Source: Actinopolyspora saharensis (GTDB taxonomy: Bacteria; Actinomycetota; Actinomycetes; Mycobacteriales; Pseudonocardiaceae). Taken from it: a DNA stretch of 64,000 nt. The position numbers were made by a program, and so were the translations under genes. Where the stretch lies: assembly GCF_900100925.1 (NCBI RefSeq), contig NZ_FNKO01000002.1:620001-684000 (forward strand), in the 5' to 3' direction. Positions 17,869 to 27,037 of this stretch are shown piece after piece; position 1 is the first letter of the stretch; every line of letters starts with the position of its first letter. Under the pieces are notes generated by a model. That model had not been told where the DNA came from and did no database searches. It was given only the letters and a program-made list of their open reading frames with translations.

Positions 17869-18614
17869 GACGCGCTCACCTCCTGACCCTCGGTCCGGAG
17901 GAAACCACGGTCACGAGCCACGTCCGTCAACATCCCGCGCAGCTGCCTGCGGCCCCGGTGCAACCGGGACATCACGGTGCCGATGGGCGTGTCCATGATC
18001 TCGGCGATCTCCTTGTAGGCGAACCCCTCGACGTCGGCCAGGTAGACCACCATGCGGAATTCCTCGGCCAGCTGCTGCAGGGCGTTCTTGACGTCGGTGT
18101 CCGGCAAGCGGTCCAGCGCCTCCAGCTCCGCCGAGCGCAGCCCGCTGGAAGTGTGGCTCTCCGCCTGCGCCAGCTGCCAGTCCGCGATCTCGTCGGTCGG
18201 TTGCTGCTGCGGCTGCCGCTGCCGCTTGCGGTAGCCGTTGATGTAGGTGTTGGTCAGGATGCGGTACAACCAGGCCTTGAGATTGGTCCCCCTGGTGTAG
18301 GACTTGAAAGCCGAGTACGCCTTGAGGTACGTCTCCTGGACGAGGTCCTCGGCGTCGGCCGAATTGCGCGTCATGCGCAGCGCGGCACCGTAGAGCTGGT
18401 CCAGCAGCGGCATCGCGTCACGTTCGAAACGCGCGACCCGTTCCTCGGCGGTCTCGGTGCTCTCGGATTCCGCCGTCTGCTGGGCCGTCGCCTGCGACCG
18501 CTGCTCACCGGCTGCTGTCTCCGGCCGCGCGTTCTCGGCAGTGTCCTGCTGCCCCCTGGTACCAGGCACCGGGCTCCTTTCCCGCCACCAGGTCGACAGT
18601 GGTGACGTTCCCAT
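17865..18614 (-). CDS. sigR: ECF sigma factor SigR/SigH
   Basis: A 249-residue ECF12-type sigma factor for thiol-oxidative and heat stress. Region 2 reads [20 protein letters not shown] and [20 protein letters not shown]; region 4 reads [20 protein letters not shown] then [11 protein letters not shown]. It has an unusually long ~75-residue N-terminal extension before [20 protein letters not shown], rich in Gln/Thr/Glu. In Streptomyces a longer SigR' isoform is made from an upstream promoter and is less stable, so start choice matters: ATG 18614 with GAGGG upstream is chosen, but a downstream start near the conserved part is possible. An autoregulatory-type promoter lies upstream. Confidence 0.94.
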   Translation of the reverse strand: MGTSPLSTWWRERSPVPGTRGQQDTAENARPETAAGEQRSQATAQQTAESESTETAEERVARFERDAMPLLDQLYGAALRMTRNSADAEDLVQETYLKAYSAFKSYTRGTNLKAWLYRILTNTYINGYRKRQRQPQQQPTDEIADWQLAQAESHTSSGLRSAELEALDRLPDTDVKNALQQLAEEFRMVVYLADVEGFAYKEIAEIMDTPIGTVMSRLHRGRRQLRGMLTDVARDRGFLRTEGQEVSAS

Positions 18615-18770
18615 GCCCTCGCCGACATGAGTGCTCTCCCAGGTTACCCCGGTGGACTCCTGCGTACGCGTTGAAGAGTTCCGGACTTCGCGTGAGGACA
18701 CGCACTCCTTGATGCTGGGTTGCTGGCCGCACACGGCCGCGCCACTCTGCTCCGTCAACACGTCCCGTGC

Positions 18771-18796
18771 AACACCGCTCCCCCCGGGGTTATTCC
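18771..18796 (-). promoter_or_regulatory. SigR-type promoter of sigR-rsrA
   Basis: Reading the minus strand: GGAAT (18796-18792), an 18-base spacer, then GTT (18773-18771). This is the SigR/SigH consensus GGAAT-N18/19-GTT. It lies about 155 bases upstream of the sigR ATG and fits positive autoregulation, known for sigR and sigH. Confidence 0.8.
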
Positions 18797-18862
18797 TGCG
18801 CCCGCCGCGCGACGAGAGGCCGACCCGGCGGCTCAGCACCGCCGAGGCCGCGCGCCCGCCGC

Positions 18863-19474
18863 TCAGTCGAGCAGGCGCAGAACCCGGCCCAGCCACTCGG
18901 CCACCGCCCGGGAGAGCGCGTTCGTGTCGGCCCGCAAGGAGTGATCCCCGGGCACGAGGACCACCTCGCGATTGCTGGCCGGTTCCGGCTCCCCGAAGGC
19001 GTCGCGCTCCCCCTGCACCACCAGGGTGGGGACCTCCACCCCGGCCAGCTCCGAGCCGCGGTCCTTGTCCGGTCTGCCCGGCGGATGCAGCGGGAAGGCC
19101 AGGCACAGCACCGCCGAGGCGCCCCCGGACTCCGCGGTGCGGCAGGCCACCCTGGCTCCGGAGGAACGGCCGCCGAAGATCAACGGAAGCTCGGGGAACC
19201 AGCGCTGCCCCAGGTCCTCCACCACGGCCAGCCACGCGGCGTCCAACTGCCGCGCGGGAGCGGGAGCGCGCCTGCCCGCGACCCGGTAGGGCTGCTCCAC
19301 CAGGGCCACGTGCACCCCGGCAGAGGTCGCCGTGCGCACCGTGCTGATCAAGTCATCGGTCCCGAAACCGCCTCCCGCACCGTGTCCGAGCAGCAGCGCC
19401 GCGCGCCCCTCGGCCGCGCTGTGCAGCTCCGCCCGGGCCGAGCCGTGCGGGGTTTCCACCTCGACCCTCGTCAT
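18863..19474 (-). CDS. alpha/beta hydrolase (KANL3/Tex30-like) protein
   Basis: A 203-residue small hydrolase: oxyanion loop [15 protein letters not shown], nucleophile elbow [11 protein letters not shown] with Ser, acidic residue in [10 protein letters not shown] and His in VPGDHSLRA. It resembles the KANSL3/Tex30-type family of unknown substrate. ATG 19474 overlaps the stop of the SRAP gene by four bases (ATGA), so the two are coupled. Its 3' end lies within about 70 bases of the sigR promoter region. Confidence 0.88.
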   Translation of the reverse strand: MTRVEVETPHGSARAELHSAAEGRAALLLGHGAGGGFGTDDLISTVRTATSAGVHVALVEQPYRVAGRRAPAPARQLDAAWLAVVEDLGQRWFPELPLIFGGRSSGARVACRTAESGGASAVLCLAFPLHPPGRPDKDRGSELAGVEVPTLVVQGERDAFGEPEPASNREVVLVPGDHSLRADTNALSRAVAEWLGRVLRLLD

Positions 19475-20217
19475 GATCGGAACAACGTGTTCTCCGCGTC
19501 GGGGGCCGCTTCGGTCAGCTCCGGCCCGTTGTTGGCCACATTGTTGACCGCTCGGGAGACGGGACGCAGCGCGAGCCCGTTCACGAGATCGTGTTCCGGT
19601 GGGGTCAGCAGCTCGTCCACGTTCTCGCTGTCGGGGTCCAGCCAGCGATCCCAGTGGTGCCGGGGCAGCACGAGAGGCATCCGCTCGTGAATCGCGGCCA
19701 GCTCGCCCACGGCCTCCGTGGTGAGCACGGCGCAGCTCACCAGGGGCTGCCCCTGCGGATCGGCCGGATCGCGCCAGGTCGCCCAGATCCCGGCCATGCC
19801 GAGACTGCGCTCGTCGGCGGAGCCGGCGAAGTACGGTTGCTTCGGGCTGCTGTCGCCCTTCCACTCGTACCAGCCGTCGGCGGGCAGCAGGCAGCGGTAG
19901 TGCCGGATCGCGCCGCGGAAGGCCGGCTTGACCGAGACCGTCTCCGACCTGGCGTTGATCATGCGGTTGCCCACGGCCGGGTCCTTGGCCCACTTCGGCA
20001 CCAACCCCCAGCGCATCACCCGCAGGGTGCGCTCGGAAGCGGTGAGGTCCCGGTTGCCCTCAGCGTCCTTGGGGTAGCGCTGGACAACGGCGAAAACCGG
20101 CTTGGTCGGGGCCACGTTGTAGTCGGGCTCGGGAGCCCGCTGCCCGGTGGCGTCCCTCGCCCCGAACTCGACGGCCAGTGCTTCCGGGCTCTTCGAGGAA
20201 GAATACCTGCCGCACAT
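19471..20217 (-). CDS. SRAP-domain (HMCES/YedK-like) abasic-site sensor protein
   Basis: A 248-residue SOS-response-associated peptidase family protein. Start [12 protein letters not shown] exposes the catalytic Cys2 after Met removal; [35 protein letters not shown] and IHERMPLVL supply the Asn, Glu and His positions of the active site. SRAP proteins form thiazolidine crosslinks with abasic sites in single-stranded DNA. Corresponds in order to Rv3226c, next to aroA. The ATG at 20217 is fixed by the need for Cys at position 2. Confidence 0.95.
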   Translation of the reverse strand: MCGRYSSSKSPEALAVEFGARDATGQRAPEPDYNVAPTKPVFAVVQRYPKDAEGNRDLTASERTLRVMRWGLVPKWAKDPAVGNRMINARSETVSVKPAFRGAIRHYRCLLPADGWYEWKGDSSPKQPYFAGSADERSLGMAGIWATWRDPADPQGQPLVSCAVLTTEAVGELAAIHERMPLVLPRHHWDRWLDPDSENVDELLTPPEHDLVNGLALRPVSRAVNNVANNGPELTEAAPDAENTLFRS

Positions 20218-20407
20218 CGCCGGAACACCTCCCAAAACACCGCAGCGAACCACGCGGGACGCCGACGGTCCCGGCTCGACGGGCTCGCACGCGTGCCGCC
20301 GGATCGGTCACGCCGGTTCGCGCCCCACCGAGCCACGCGTGCCCGGGAAAGCGAGCATAGCGCACCCACGACCGAGAACGGGGGCGATGATACGAGACCA
20401 TTGCCCC

Positions 20408-21676
20408 ATGACCGCGCCTTGGCTCGCCCCCGTGGCCCGTGGGGCAGTGCACGCCACCGTCGAAGTAGCAGGCTCCAAATCGATCACCAACAGGGCTCTG
20501 GTGCTGTCCGCCCTGGCCTCGGAACCATCGGTGCTGAGAGCACCGCTGCGCAGCAGGGACACCGATCTCATGGCCGAGGCGCTGCGCACCGTCGGCGTAC
20601 GGATATCCGAGGGGGAGGACGGCGAGTGGCTGATCACCCCGGGGCTGCTGCGCGGCCCGGCCACCGTCGACTGCGGACTCGCCGGAACGGTGCTGCGCTT
20701 CCTGCCGCCGCTGGCCTGCCTCGCCGAGGGCGAGATCGCCTTCGACGGGGACCCCAGGGCGCGGGAGCGCCCGCTGGGAGCCGTGCTCGAGGGCCTGCGC
20801 GCGCTGGGCGGAACCGTCAAGGGGGATTCGCTGCCGTTCGCGGTGCTGGGCAGCGGGTACCTGCCCGGCGGGGAGGTGACCATCGACGCTTCGGCGTCCT
20901 CGCAGTTCATCTCGGGGTTGTTGCTGTCGGCACCCCACTTCGAGAACGGCCTCACGGTTCACCACGAGGGCGCCGCGGTCCCGTCCCTGCCGCACGTCGC
21001 GATGACCGTGGAGATGCTGCGCGAGCACGGTGTGGAGGTCGACGATTCCCAGCCGAACTCCTGGAGCGTCTCCCCCAGCAGGATCCGCCCCCTGGACCTG
21101 ACCGTGGAGCCCGATCTGTCCAATGCGGCTCCCTTCCTCGCCGCGGCCGCGGTGACCGGGGGCAGCGTGACGGTCCCGAGGTGGCCCGCCGCCACCACCC
21201 AGGCCGGTGACGCCATGCGCGGCATCCTCACCCGCATGGGCGCGGAGCTGGTGCTGGACGAGGCCGGGCTGACCGTGACGGGCCCGCAGCAGCTGAGCCC
21301 GGTGGACCTCGACCTGCACGACGTCGGCGAGCTCGCCCCGACGGTCGCGGCGCTGGCCGCCCTGGCCGAGGGGGAGTCCCGGCTGCGGGGGATCGCACAC
21401 CTGCGGGGGCACGAGACGGACAGGCTCGCCGCGCTGCGCCGGGAGCTCGGCGCGCTCGGCAGCGAGGTCACCGAGACCGAGGACGGATTGCTGATCAGGG
21501 GGCGGGAGCTGCACGGTGGGAAGTGGCACTCCTACGCGGACCACCGCATGGCCACCGCCGGTGCGATCCTGGGGCTGCGGGTTCCCGAGCTGACGGTCGA
21601 CGACATCGCCACCACGAGCAAAACCCTTCCCGACTTTCCCGATATGTGGACGAACATGCTGGGCACGGTGCGGTGA
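20408..21676 (+). CDS. aroA: 3-phosphoshikimate 1-carboxyvinyltransferase (EPSP synthase)
   Basis: A 422-residue EPSP synthase, sixth step of the shikimate pathway: phosphoenolpyruvate plus shikimate-3-phosphate. Motifs visible are [17 protein letters not shown] (substrate binding), [47 protein letters not shown] and [19 protein letters not shown] 20408 follows CCC without a clear ribosome site. Its TGA overlaps the rsgA ATG by one base. Order and partner match Rv3227-Rv3228. Confidence 0.97.
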   Translation: MTAPWLAPVARGAVHATVEVAGSKSITNRALVLSALASEPSVLRAPLRSRDTDLMAEALRTVGVRISEGEDGEWLITPGLLRGPATVDCGLAGTVLRFLPPLACLAEGEIAFDGDPRARERPLGAVLEGLRALGGTVKGDSLPFAVLGSGYLPGGEVTIDASASSQFISGLLLSAPHFENGLTVHHEGAAVPSLPHVAMTVEMLREHGVEVDDSQPNSWSVSPSRIRPLDLTVEPDLSNAAPFLAAAAVTGGSVTVPRWPAATTQAGDAMRGILTRMGAELVLDEAGLTVTGPQQLSPVDLDLHDVGELAPTVAALAALAEGESRLRGIAHLRGHETDRLAALRRELGALGSEVTETEDGLLIRGRELHGGKWHSYADHRMATAGAILGLRVPELTVDDIATTSKTLPDFPDMWTNMLGTVR

Positions 21677-22686
21677 TGGCCAAACGAGGATGGCGCGACC
21701 TGGACGAGTCCGACATCAAGGTGCGTCCGGGGCGGCGCAACAGCAGACCACGCAGCAAGCAGCGCCCGGCCCACGCGGACGCCCTGGTGGGCATGGTCGT
21801 GGCCGTGGACCGGGGCAGGTGGACCTGCGCGATCAACGGGGACCCGAACCACCAGGTCGTGGCGATGCGGGCGCGAGAACTCGGGCGCACCCCGGTGGTC
21901 GTGGGCGATCGGGTCCGGCTGGTCGGCGACACCTCCGGCAAGCCGGACACGCTGGCGCGCATAGTCGGCGTCGACGAGCGCACGAGCGTGCTGCGCCGCA
22001 CCGCGGACGACAACGATCCGTACGAGCGGATCGTCGTGGCCAACGCCGAGCAGCTCGTGATCGTGTCCTCGCTGGCCGACCCACCCCCGCGCCCCGGGTT
22101 CATCGACCGGTGCCTGATCGCCGCCTACTCCGGCGGTCTCACTCCGGTGCTGTGCCTGACCAAGGCGGACCTGGCCGATCCGGACGAGTGGACAGCGGGG
22201 TACGCGGACTTCGACATGACCGTGCTCACCACTCGCCCGGACGCGGAGCCGGAGGAGCTGCGCGAGGTGCTGAGCGGACGGGTCTCGGCGCTCGTCGGCC
22301 ACTCCGGGGTGGGCAAGTCCAGCCTGGTCAATCGGCTGGTGCCCGTGGCCCAGCGGGCCACGGCCGAAGTGAGCGAGGTCGGCAAGGGCAGGCACACCTC
22401 GACCTCCGCGGTGGCGATGTCCCTGCCCGACAGCGCGGGCGGGTGGGTGGTGGACACCCCGGGCATCCGCTCCTTCGGGCTCGCCCACGTCACCGTGAAC
22501 GACCTGGTCAACTCGTTCGAGGAGCTGGCGGAGGCGGCCGAGGAGTGCCCGCCGAACTGCGGCCATCTCGGCGCACCCGAGGACCCGGACTGCTACCTGG
22601 ACGAGTTCGTCGCCGCGGAGGGGCGCCGGGAACAGCTCGCCTCGCTGCGGAGGCTGCTGCGCTCCCGCGCCGGGCGCGACGAGTGA
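21676..22686 (+). CDS. rsgA: ribosome small-subunit-dependent GTPase RsgA
   Basis: A 336-residue circularly permuted GTPase for late 30S maturation. An OB-like N-terminal domain is followed by G4 (LCLTKAD), then G1 (VGHSGVGKSSLVN), G2 (GKGRHTSTSA) and G3 (WVVDTPGIRSFG). The C-terminal zinc site is CPPNCGHLGAPEDPDC. ATG 21676 shares one base with the aroA stop. The stop codon is itself inside the first copy of an 18-bp tandem repeat (22684-22722). Confidence 0.96.
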   Translation: MAKRGWRDLDESDIKVRPGRRNSRPRSKQRPAHADALVGMVVAVDRGRWTCAINGDPNHQVVAMRARELGRTPVVVGDRVRLVGDTSGKPDTLARIVGVDERTSVLRRTADDNDPYERIVVANAEQLVIVSSLADPPPRPGFIDRCLIAAYSGGLTPVLCLTKADLADPDEWTAGYADFDMTVLTTRPDAEPEELREVLSGRVSALVGHSGVGKSSLVNRLVPVAQRATAEVSEVGKGRHTSTSAVAMSLPDSAGGWVVDTPGIRSFGLAHVTVNDLVNSFEELAEAAEECPPNCGHLGAPEDPDCYLDEFVAAEGRREQLASLRRLLRSRAGRDE

Positions 22687-22722
22687 ATCAATTCGATAAA
22701 TGTCTGAATCAATTCGATAAAT
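22684..22722. repeat. tandem 18-bp AT-rich direct repeat upstream of lipoprotein gene
   Basis: TGAATCAATTCGATAAAT occurs at 22684-22701 and again, identically, at 22705-22722, a period of 21 bases (two helical turns). The first copy overlaps the rsgA stop codon. The repeats lie about 70-110 bases before the lipoprotein start and upstream of a TACGGT -10-like hexamer at 22751-22756. A binding site for a dimeric regulator is plausible but not shown. Confidence 0.7.
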
Positions 22723-22791
22723 TCGTTTCCTCCAAAACTTCTCGCGTTGCTACGGTTCCGAGTCGACTGAGGCAAAAAGGGAAAGGAAACG

Positions 22792-23646
22792 ATGCGAAGA
22801 CTGTCCGCGGCAGTGGTGACCGTCGCCGTCACGGGACTGGTGGGAGCTTGCGGGACGCAATCCCCCTCCGGGGGGAACCAGCCCTCGGAGGAATCGTCCG
22901 GGATCAGTCCCGTGGCCAACGTCTCCGAGCTGAAGAAAACGGCCAGCGCGGCCATGCAGGAGGAACAGACCGTGCGTATCGATCTGAACACGCTCGGCGT
23001 TCCTCCCGAGGAGCAGGACTCGGCTCCGAACTTCGACTGCTCGATCAATTTCACCGACTCGGTCCAACGGTGCTCGGGACTGGTGGAGTTCGCCAGCGGA
23101 CCGGACAGCTTCTACTTCGCCCCGGGCGAGACCGGACCCGCCGGGAACAAGTGGGTGAAGGTCCCGGTCGGGCAGAGCGGCTTCTTCAGGGAGATGTTCG
23201 GCAATCCCGAGCAGTACACCGACCTCGAAAAACTCCTACCCAAGGGGTCGCACATCGACGGGACCGAGCAGGTCGAACTGGACGGGACGAAGTCCCTGCG
23301 CTACGACGTCACCGTCGACGTCGAGAAGAACGCCGAGGAGAAGTCCGCCGAGAGCGGCGCGGAAATAGGCTCGGAGACGAAGAAGCGGATAAACGAGCTC
23401 AAAAAGGCCGGGAAGGCCCGGCTGGACTACACGATGTGGGTCGATTCCTCGGGACGTCCGCTCAAGGTGGTCGTCAACCCACCGGATCCGGAGAACTCCG
23501 AGAAGGACCTGCGGATCGAAGCAGGCTACGCCTGGAACGAGGAGCTGGACATAAGGCTTCCCGCCGATCAGAACACTCGCGAACTCACCCCTTCCGAGGC
23601 AGAACAGCTGAAGCAGGCCATGCGCAACCAGCAGGGCCAGAACTGA
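22792..23646 (+). CDS. secreted lipoprotein, LppX/LprG-like
   Basis: A 284-residue lipoprotein with signal peptide MRRLSAAVVTVAVTGLVGAC; lipobox LVGAC, Cys20. The mature part has an acidic low-complexity linker (SGGNQPSEESSG) then a single domain with helix-strand sequence and the repeated theme VELDGTKSLRYDVTVDVEK and YTMWVDSSGRPLKVVV. The same layout (DG/NGxxATRYDVT... WVDSxxLxxKV) occurs in the next lipoprotein, so they are paralogues. The layout resembles LppX_LprAFG-type lipid-carrier folds, but that is inferred from pattern only. AAGGGAAAGG precedes ATG 22792. Confidence 0.8.
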   Translation: MRRLSAAVVTVAVTGLVGACGTQSPSGGNQPSEESSGISPVANVSELKKTASAAMQEEQTVRIDLNTLGVPPEEQDSAPNFDCSINFTDSVQRCSGLVEFASGPDSFYFAPGETGPAGNKWVKVPVGQSGFFREMFGNPEQYTDLEKLLPKGSHIDGTEQVELDGTKSLRYDVTVDVEKNAEEKSAESGAEIGSETKKRINELKKAGKARLDYTMWVDSSGRPLKVVVNPPDPENSEKDLRIEAGYAWNEELDIRLPADQNTRELTPSEAEQLKQAMRNQQGQN

Positions 23647-23934
23647 GTTCGCCGCACGATCCTCGCCAGGGGCCCGCGAGGACTTTCCGCGGGACCCCCT
23701 CATCGGGACGGTGACGTGATCACCTTCCGGCGGGCCGTCGCCGAACGCGCGGCGGCCCGCCGCCGGCCGTGGACGACACGGCCTTCCGAGCCCCGCTCTC
23801 CTGTGCGCGCTCCTCTCCTCGTGCGGTGCTTCACAGCACAACGCCCGCTCATTGCGAAAAGTCGCCCACGGCGGGTGCGGTGCTCTGCTAGCTTGATTCT
23901 CGCTCAGACCTGATCAGAACGAGGGGACTCGACC

Positions 23935-24744
23935 GTGCGCCGCACAATGATGACGACACTGTCAGCGCTGGCTCTGGCGACCACGCTGGGCGCGTGTGGC
24001 AGCTCGCCCGAGCAGAGCGCTCAAAGCGACAACAACGACGACCAGCAGTCCTCCTCGGACGCCGCGCTCCAGGACGTCTCGGCTCTCGTCTCCCAAGCGT
24101 CCACCACGATGGACAGCAAGAAGACCGTGACCATGAAGGTCTCGATCGAGGGCGGTGCCATGCAGGGCTCGCCCGCCGCGGGGTTGCAGAACCAGACCTG
24201 CCGGGCCGACCTCAACAACGCCAAGATGGCCTGCGAAGGTGCCGGGGAGAGCGTGTTCACCGAGGACGCGGTGTACATGAAGATGCCCGGGCAGGGTCAG
24301 TCCGGCAAGCCCTGGATGAAGCAGGACCTGAACTCCTCGCAGATTTCCGACAGCATGGGACAGCTGGGCAAAACGATGCAGTTCTCGAACATCGAGTCCA
24401 TCCTCCCCGCTGGTTCGGAGATCACCGACCAGCAGCAGGTCCAGCTGAACGGGCAGCAGGCCACGCGCTACGACGTCACCACCGACCTCCAGAAGGCCGC
24501 GGCCGAAGCCGAGGGGGTGCAGAAGAAGTCCTCCGAAATGCTGATCAACGCCGGAGTCACCGAGACCGAGAAAACGGTCTGGGTAGACTCGAACAACCTT
24601 CTCATGAAGGTCGAGAACGTCACCCCGGCGATGAAGATCGCCGGACAGCAGGTCCCGGAGACCACGCAGACCGTCACCTACTCCGACTGGGGCGAGCCGG
24701 TTGACATCACCGTTCCGCCCGCCAGCAAGGTGAGCGAGTTCTGA
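23935..24744 (+). CDS. secreted lipoprotein, paralogue of the preceding gene
   Basis: A 269-residue lipoprotein; GTG start 23935 with AGGGGA upstream, signal sequence to LGAC (Cys21), then a Gln/Ser/Asp-rich linker. The mature domain has QQVQLNGQQATRYDVTTDL and KTVWVDSNNLLMKVENV, aligning with the same segments of its neighbour although overall identity looks low. It contains a conserved-looking Cys pair (QTCRADLNNAKMACEG), also present upstream (DCSINFTDSVQRCSG), likely a disulfide. A TAGCTT -10-like hexamer sits near 23889. A hairpin terminator follows. Confidence 0.8.
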   Translation: MRRTMMTTLSALALATTLGACGSSPEQSAQSDNNDDQQSSSDAALQDVSALVSQASTTMDSKKTVTMKVSIEGGAMQGSPAAGLQNQTCRADLNNAKMACEGAGESVFTEDAVYMKMPGQGQSGKPWMKQDLNSSQISDSMGQLGKTMQFSNIESILPAGSEITDQQQVQLNGQQATRYDVTTDLQKAAAEAEGVQKKSSEMLINAGVTETEKTVWVDSNNLLMKVENVTPAMKIAGQQVPETTQTVTYSDWGEPVDITVPPASKVSEF

Positions 24745-24760
24745 TCCCGACCCCGCCGTC

Positions 24761-24808
24761 GAAGGGCTCCCGGATCCACGGTGATCCCACCGGGAACGGG
24801 AGCCCTTC
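24761..24808 (+). terminator. hairpin terminator after the lipoprotein gene
   Basis: Arms GAAGGGCTCCCG (24761-24772) and CGGGAGCCCTTC (24797-24808), perfectly complementary 12 bp with a 24-base loop. It starts 17 bases after the lipoprotein stop and lies about 100 bases from the convergent gene end at 24905. Confidence 0.75.
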
Positions 24809-24904
24809 GCACGCGCTCACGGGGCACGACGACCTCGGAAGCCCCCGCTGCGAGCCCGCCTCCACCTCGGGCGCGGGACGGGAAGACCAGCGGTCACCCC
24901 CAGC

Positions 24905-25471
24905 TCACATCAACTCCAGCAGGAACGGAACCTCCTGCGGGGCGAACCAGGCCAGCTCGTGATCCTCCGCGTCCCCCAGGGTCAGCTCGGCCTGCTCGTC
25001 TCCCAGATCGGCCGCGTCTATCACTCCGACAGCCGCGTGCACGTCCTGCTCGGCTTCCTCGGTGTCCACGTGCACCGCGGCGACCGCTTTCCACGGAACC
25101 TGCCCGGAAACGCGCACCACAGCGTGATCCAGATCCGGACGCAGCGTCACGTCCTGCACGTCGGCCGCGACCACCACGCGCCGGGTCCGCTGCCCGCTGC
25201 GCTCCACGGCCCGCTCTTCATCCTGCTCGTCCCGCGGCTCATCCTGCTGCTCGGCTTCCCGCGGTTCGTCCTGCTCGCCGGAGATCAACCGCAGCGAGGC
25301 ACGCGCGGCCTCGCGCATCGCCGCGTACTCCAGCTCCTCATCCCCACCGCTCGAATAGGCCTCCCGAAGCGCCGGGGTCAACGCGAAAGCGGTTCCGCTC
25401 AACGGCTGTAGACTCTGCTGCTCGAAGAAATCCCGCAGCATCCGCAGCGTGGCGGGTATGTAGATTCTCAT
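24905..25471 (-). CDS. conserved hypothetical protein (DUF6912-like), 188 residues
   Basis: Begins MRIYIPATLRMLRDFFEQQ, with a conserved block SGTAFALTPALREAYSSG and YAAMREAARASLRLI in the first 75 residues, followed by a highly acidic Glu/Asp/Gln linker, then a second globular half (RRVVVAADVQDV...). ATG 25471 overlaps the stop of the acyltransferase gene by four bases (ATGA), implying coupled translation. The family is widespread in actinobacteria but of unknown role, as I recall it. The linker may be disordered. Confidence 0.75.
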   Translation of the reverse strand: MRIYIPATLRMLRDFFEQQSLQPLSGTAFALTPALREAYSSGGDEELEYAAMREAARASLRLISGEQDEPREAEQQDEPRDEQDEERAVERSGQRTRRVVVAADVQDVTLRPDLDHAVVRVSGQVPWKAVAAVHVDTEEAEQDVHAAVGVIDAADLGDEQAELTLGDAEDHELAWFAPQEVPFLLELM

Positions 25472-26889
25472 TCTCCGACCGTCCCGATCATTTCTTCCAC
25501 CGATTCCTCGATCATCGCAGCAAGGGCGTCCACATCCGGCACGGCGGCCCGATCGGCGTTCAGCCCGATGAACACTCCCCCGTTGTACGAGGTGACACCT
25601 ATCGCCAACGACTGGTTCTTCACCAGAGGTACCACCGGGAACATCTCCGACATGGTGGCCCCCGCCGCGTACAACGGGACCTGCGGCCCCGGAACATTGG
25701 TGACCAGCAGGTTGAACACCCGGTTGGAGAGCCCGCCCGCGGCCCGAGCGCCCAGGGCGTGCAGCGTCGGCGGGGCGAACCCCGACAACCGGACCAGCGC
25801 GTCGGCCGCCACCGAACGCCCCGACTCCGCATGAGCTCGCATCGCGTGCCCCACCTGGTGCAGTCGCATGACCGGATTCGGCTCGCCCACCGGAAGGTCC
25901 ACCAGACAAGCCGATACCCCGCCGAGGGAAACATCCGCCGCTTGATCCCGCTCCGGGGCGGCAGGACCGTCCGCGTGCACGGACACCGGAACCAGCGCCC
26001 GCACCTTGGTCCGCTCCGACACCGCTTCACCCCGGAACAACAGCCAGCTCCGCAAAGCAGTCGTCAACACGGCCAGCACCACGTCGTTGACTGTTCCGCC
26101 GTGCTCGTTGCGCACCGCGCGGAAATCCTCCAGCCTCCCCCTGGCCACGGCGAACCTGCGCTGCGGTGAGGTCGACGAGTTCAACGGTCCACCGGAGGCG
26201 GGCGGCAGCGCGGTTCCCAGAGCCGAGCAAACCCCGCCGACCACCCCGGTCAACTTGCGCAGGCTCGCCCTGGCATCCACCGCGGCGGCCCGGAAGTTCT
26301 CCACCACCTCGCCCGGACGGCCGATCGCCTCGGTCACGGCACCGACCGCGAGATCGACGAACCCCGGCTCCGGGCGCGGCATCCACAGGTCCTCCTCGCG
26401 CTCCCTCCCGCTTTCCGGAGAGGAATCGAGGATCAACTGGCTTATGTCCACCGCACCGATACCGTCGATCACGGCTTGATGCGTCTTGGTGATCAGCGCG
26501 ACGCGTTCGTCGGAGAGACCTTCGACCAGGTAGAGCTCCCAGAGCGGACGCGTGGTGTCCAGCTTCCTGGACATCAACCGCTGGACGAGCTCGTGCAGCT
26601 GCACGTCGTCGCCCGGTTTCGGCAGGGCCGAACGGCGCACGTGGTAGCTGATGTCGAATTCCGGGTCGTCGACCCAGACCGGACGCGCCAAGCGGCCGGG
26701 CACCTGAACGACCTTCTGCCGGTACCGCGGGACGGATCCGAGTCTGCGCCGGACGAAGGCCAACAGCTCGTCGTAGTCGAGCCCGGTTCCCGGCCGCTCG
26801 AACACCGCCACACCACCCACGTGCATCGGTGTCGTGTGGTCCTCGAGATACAGGAACGAGGCGTCGAGCGCGGACAGTCGATCGACCAT
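25468..26889 (-). CDS. WS/DGAT-family acyltransferase with a variant active-site motif
   Basis: A 473-residue wax ester synthase/acyl-CoA:diacylglycerol acyltransferase-type protein. Start MVDRLSALDASFLYLEDHTT is typical, and NDVVLAVLTTALRSWLL and VTNVPGPQVPLYAAG mark the second half. The catalytic HHxxxDG is HQAVIDG here (in KTHQAVIDGIGAVD), so the usual second, base-type His is Gln. It may have altered or no acyltransferase activity. ATG 26889 is preferred to a longer reading because the N-terminus matches the family exactly. It is divergent from the rRNA methyltransferase gene. Confidence 0.9.
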   Translation of the reverse strand: MVDRLSALDASFLYLEDHTTPMHVGGVAVFERPGTGLDYDELLAFVRRRLGSVPRYRQKVVQVPGRLARPVWVDDPEFDISYHVRRSALPKPGDDVQLHELVQRLMSRKLDTTRPLWELYLVEGLSDERVALITKTHQAVIDGIGAVDISQLILDSSPESGREREEDLWMPRPEPGFVDLAVGAVTEAIGRPGEVVENFRAAAVDARASLRKLTGVVGGVCSALGTALPPASGGPLNSSTSPQRRFAVARGRLEDFRAVRNEHGGTVNDVVLAVLTTALRSWLLFRGEAVSERTKVRALVPVSVHADGPAAPERDQAADVSLGGVSACLVDLPVGEPNPVMRLHQVGHAMRAHAESGRSVAADALVRLSGFAPPTLHALGARAAGGLSNRVFNLLVTNVPGPQVPLYAAGATMSEMFPVVPLVKNQSLAIGVTSYNGGVFIGLNADRAAVPDVDALAAMIEESVEEMIGTVGE

Positions 26890-27037
26890 GGTGGCGATAC
26901 TGGCACAGGTTCGCAGGTCGACGAAGTGCGAGCACCGGCACGTGCAATACTGAAATTCGAGCAGTCGGCGAAGTCGTGTCCGGATCGTCCGCCTTCCTGC
27001 GCAAGGGGTCGATCCGTTCGAAAGGAGATCGCCCCCC

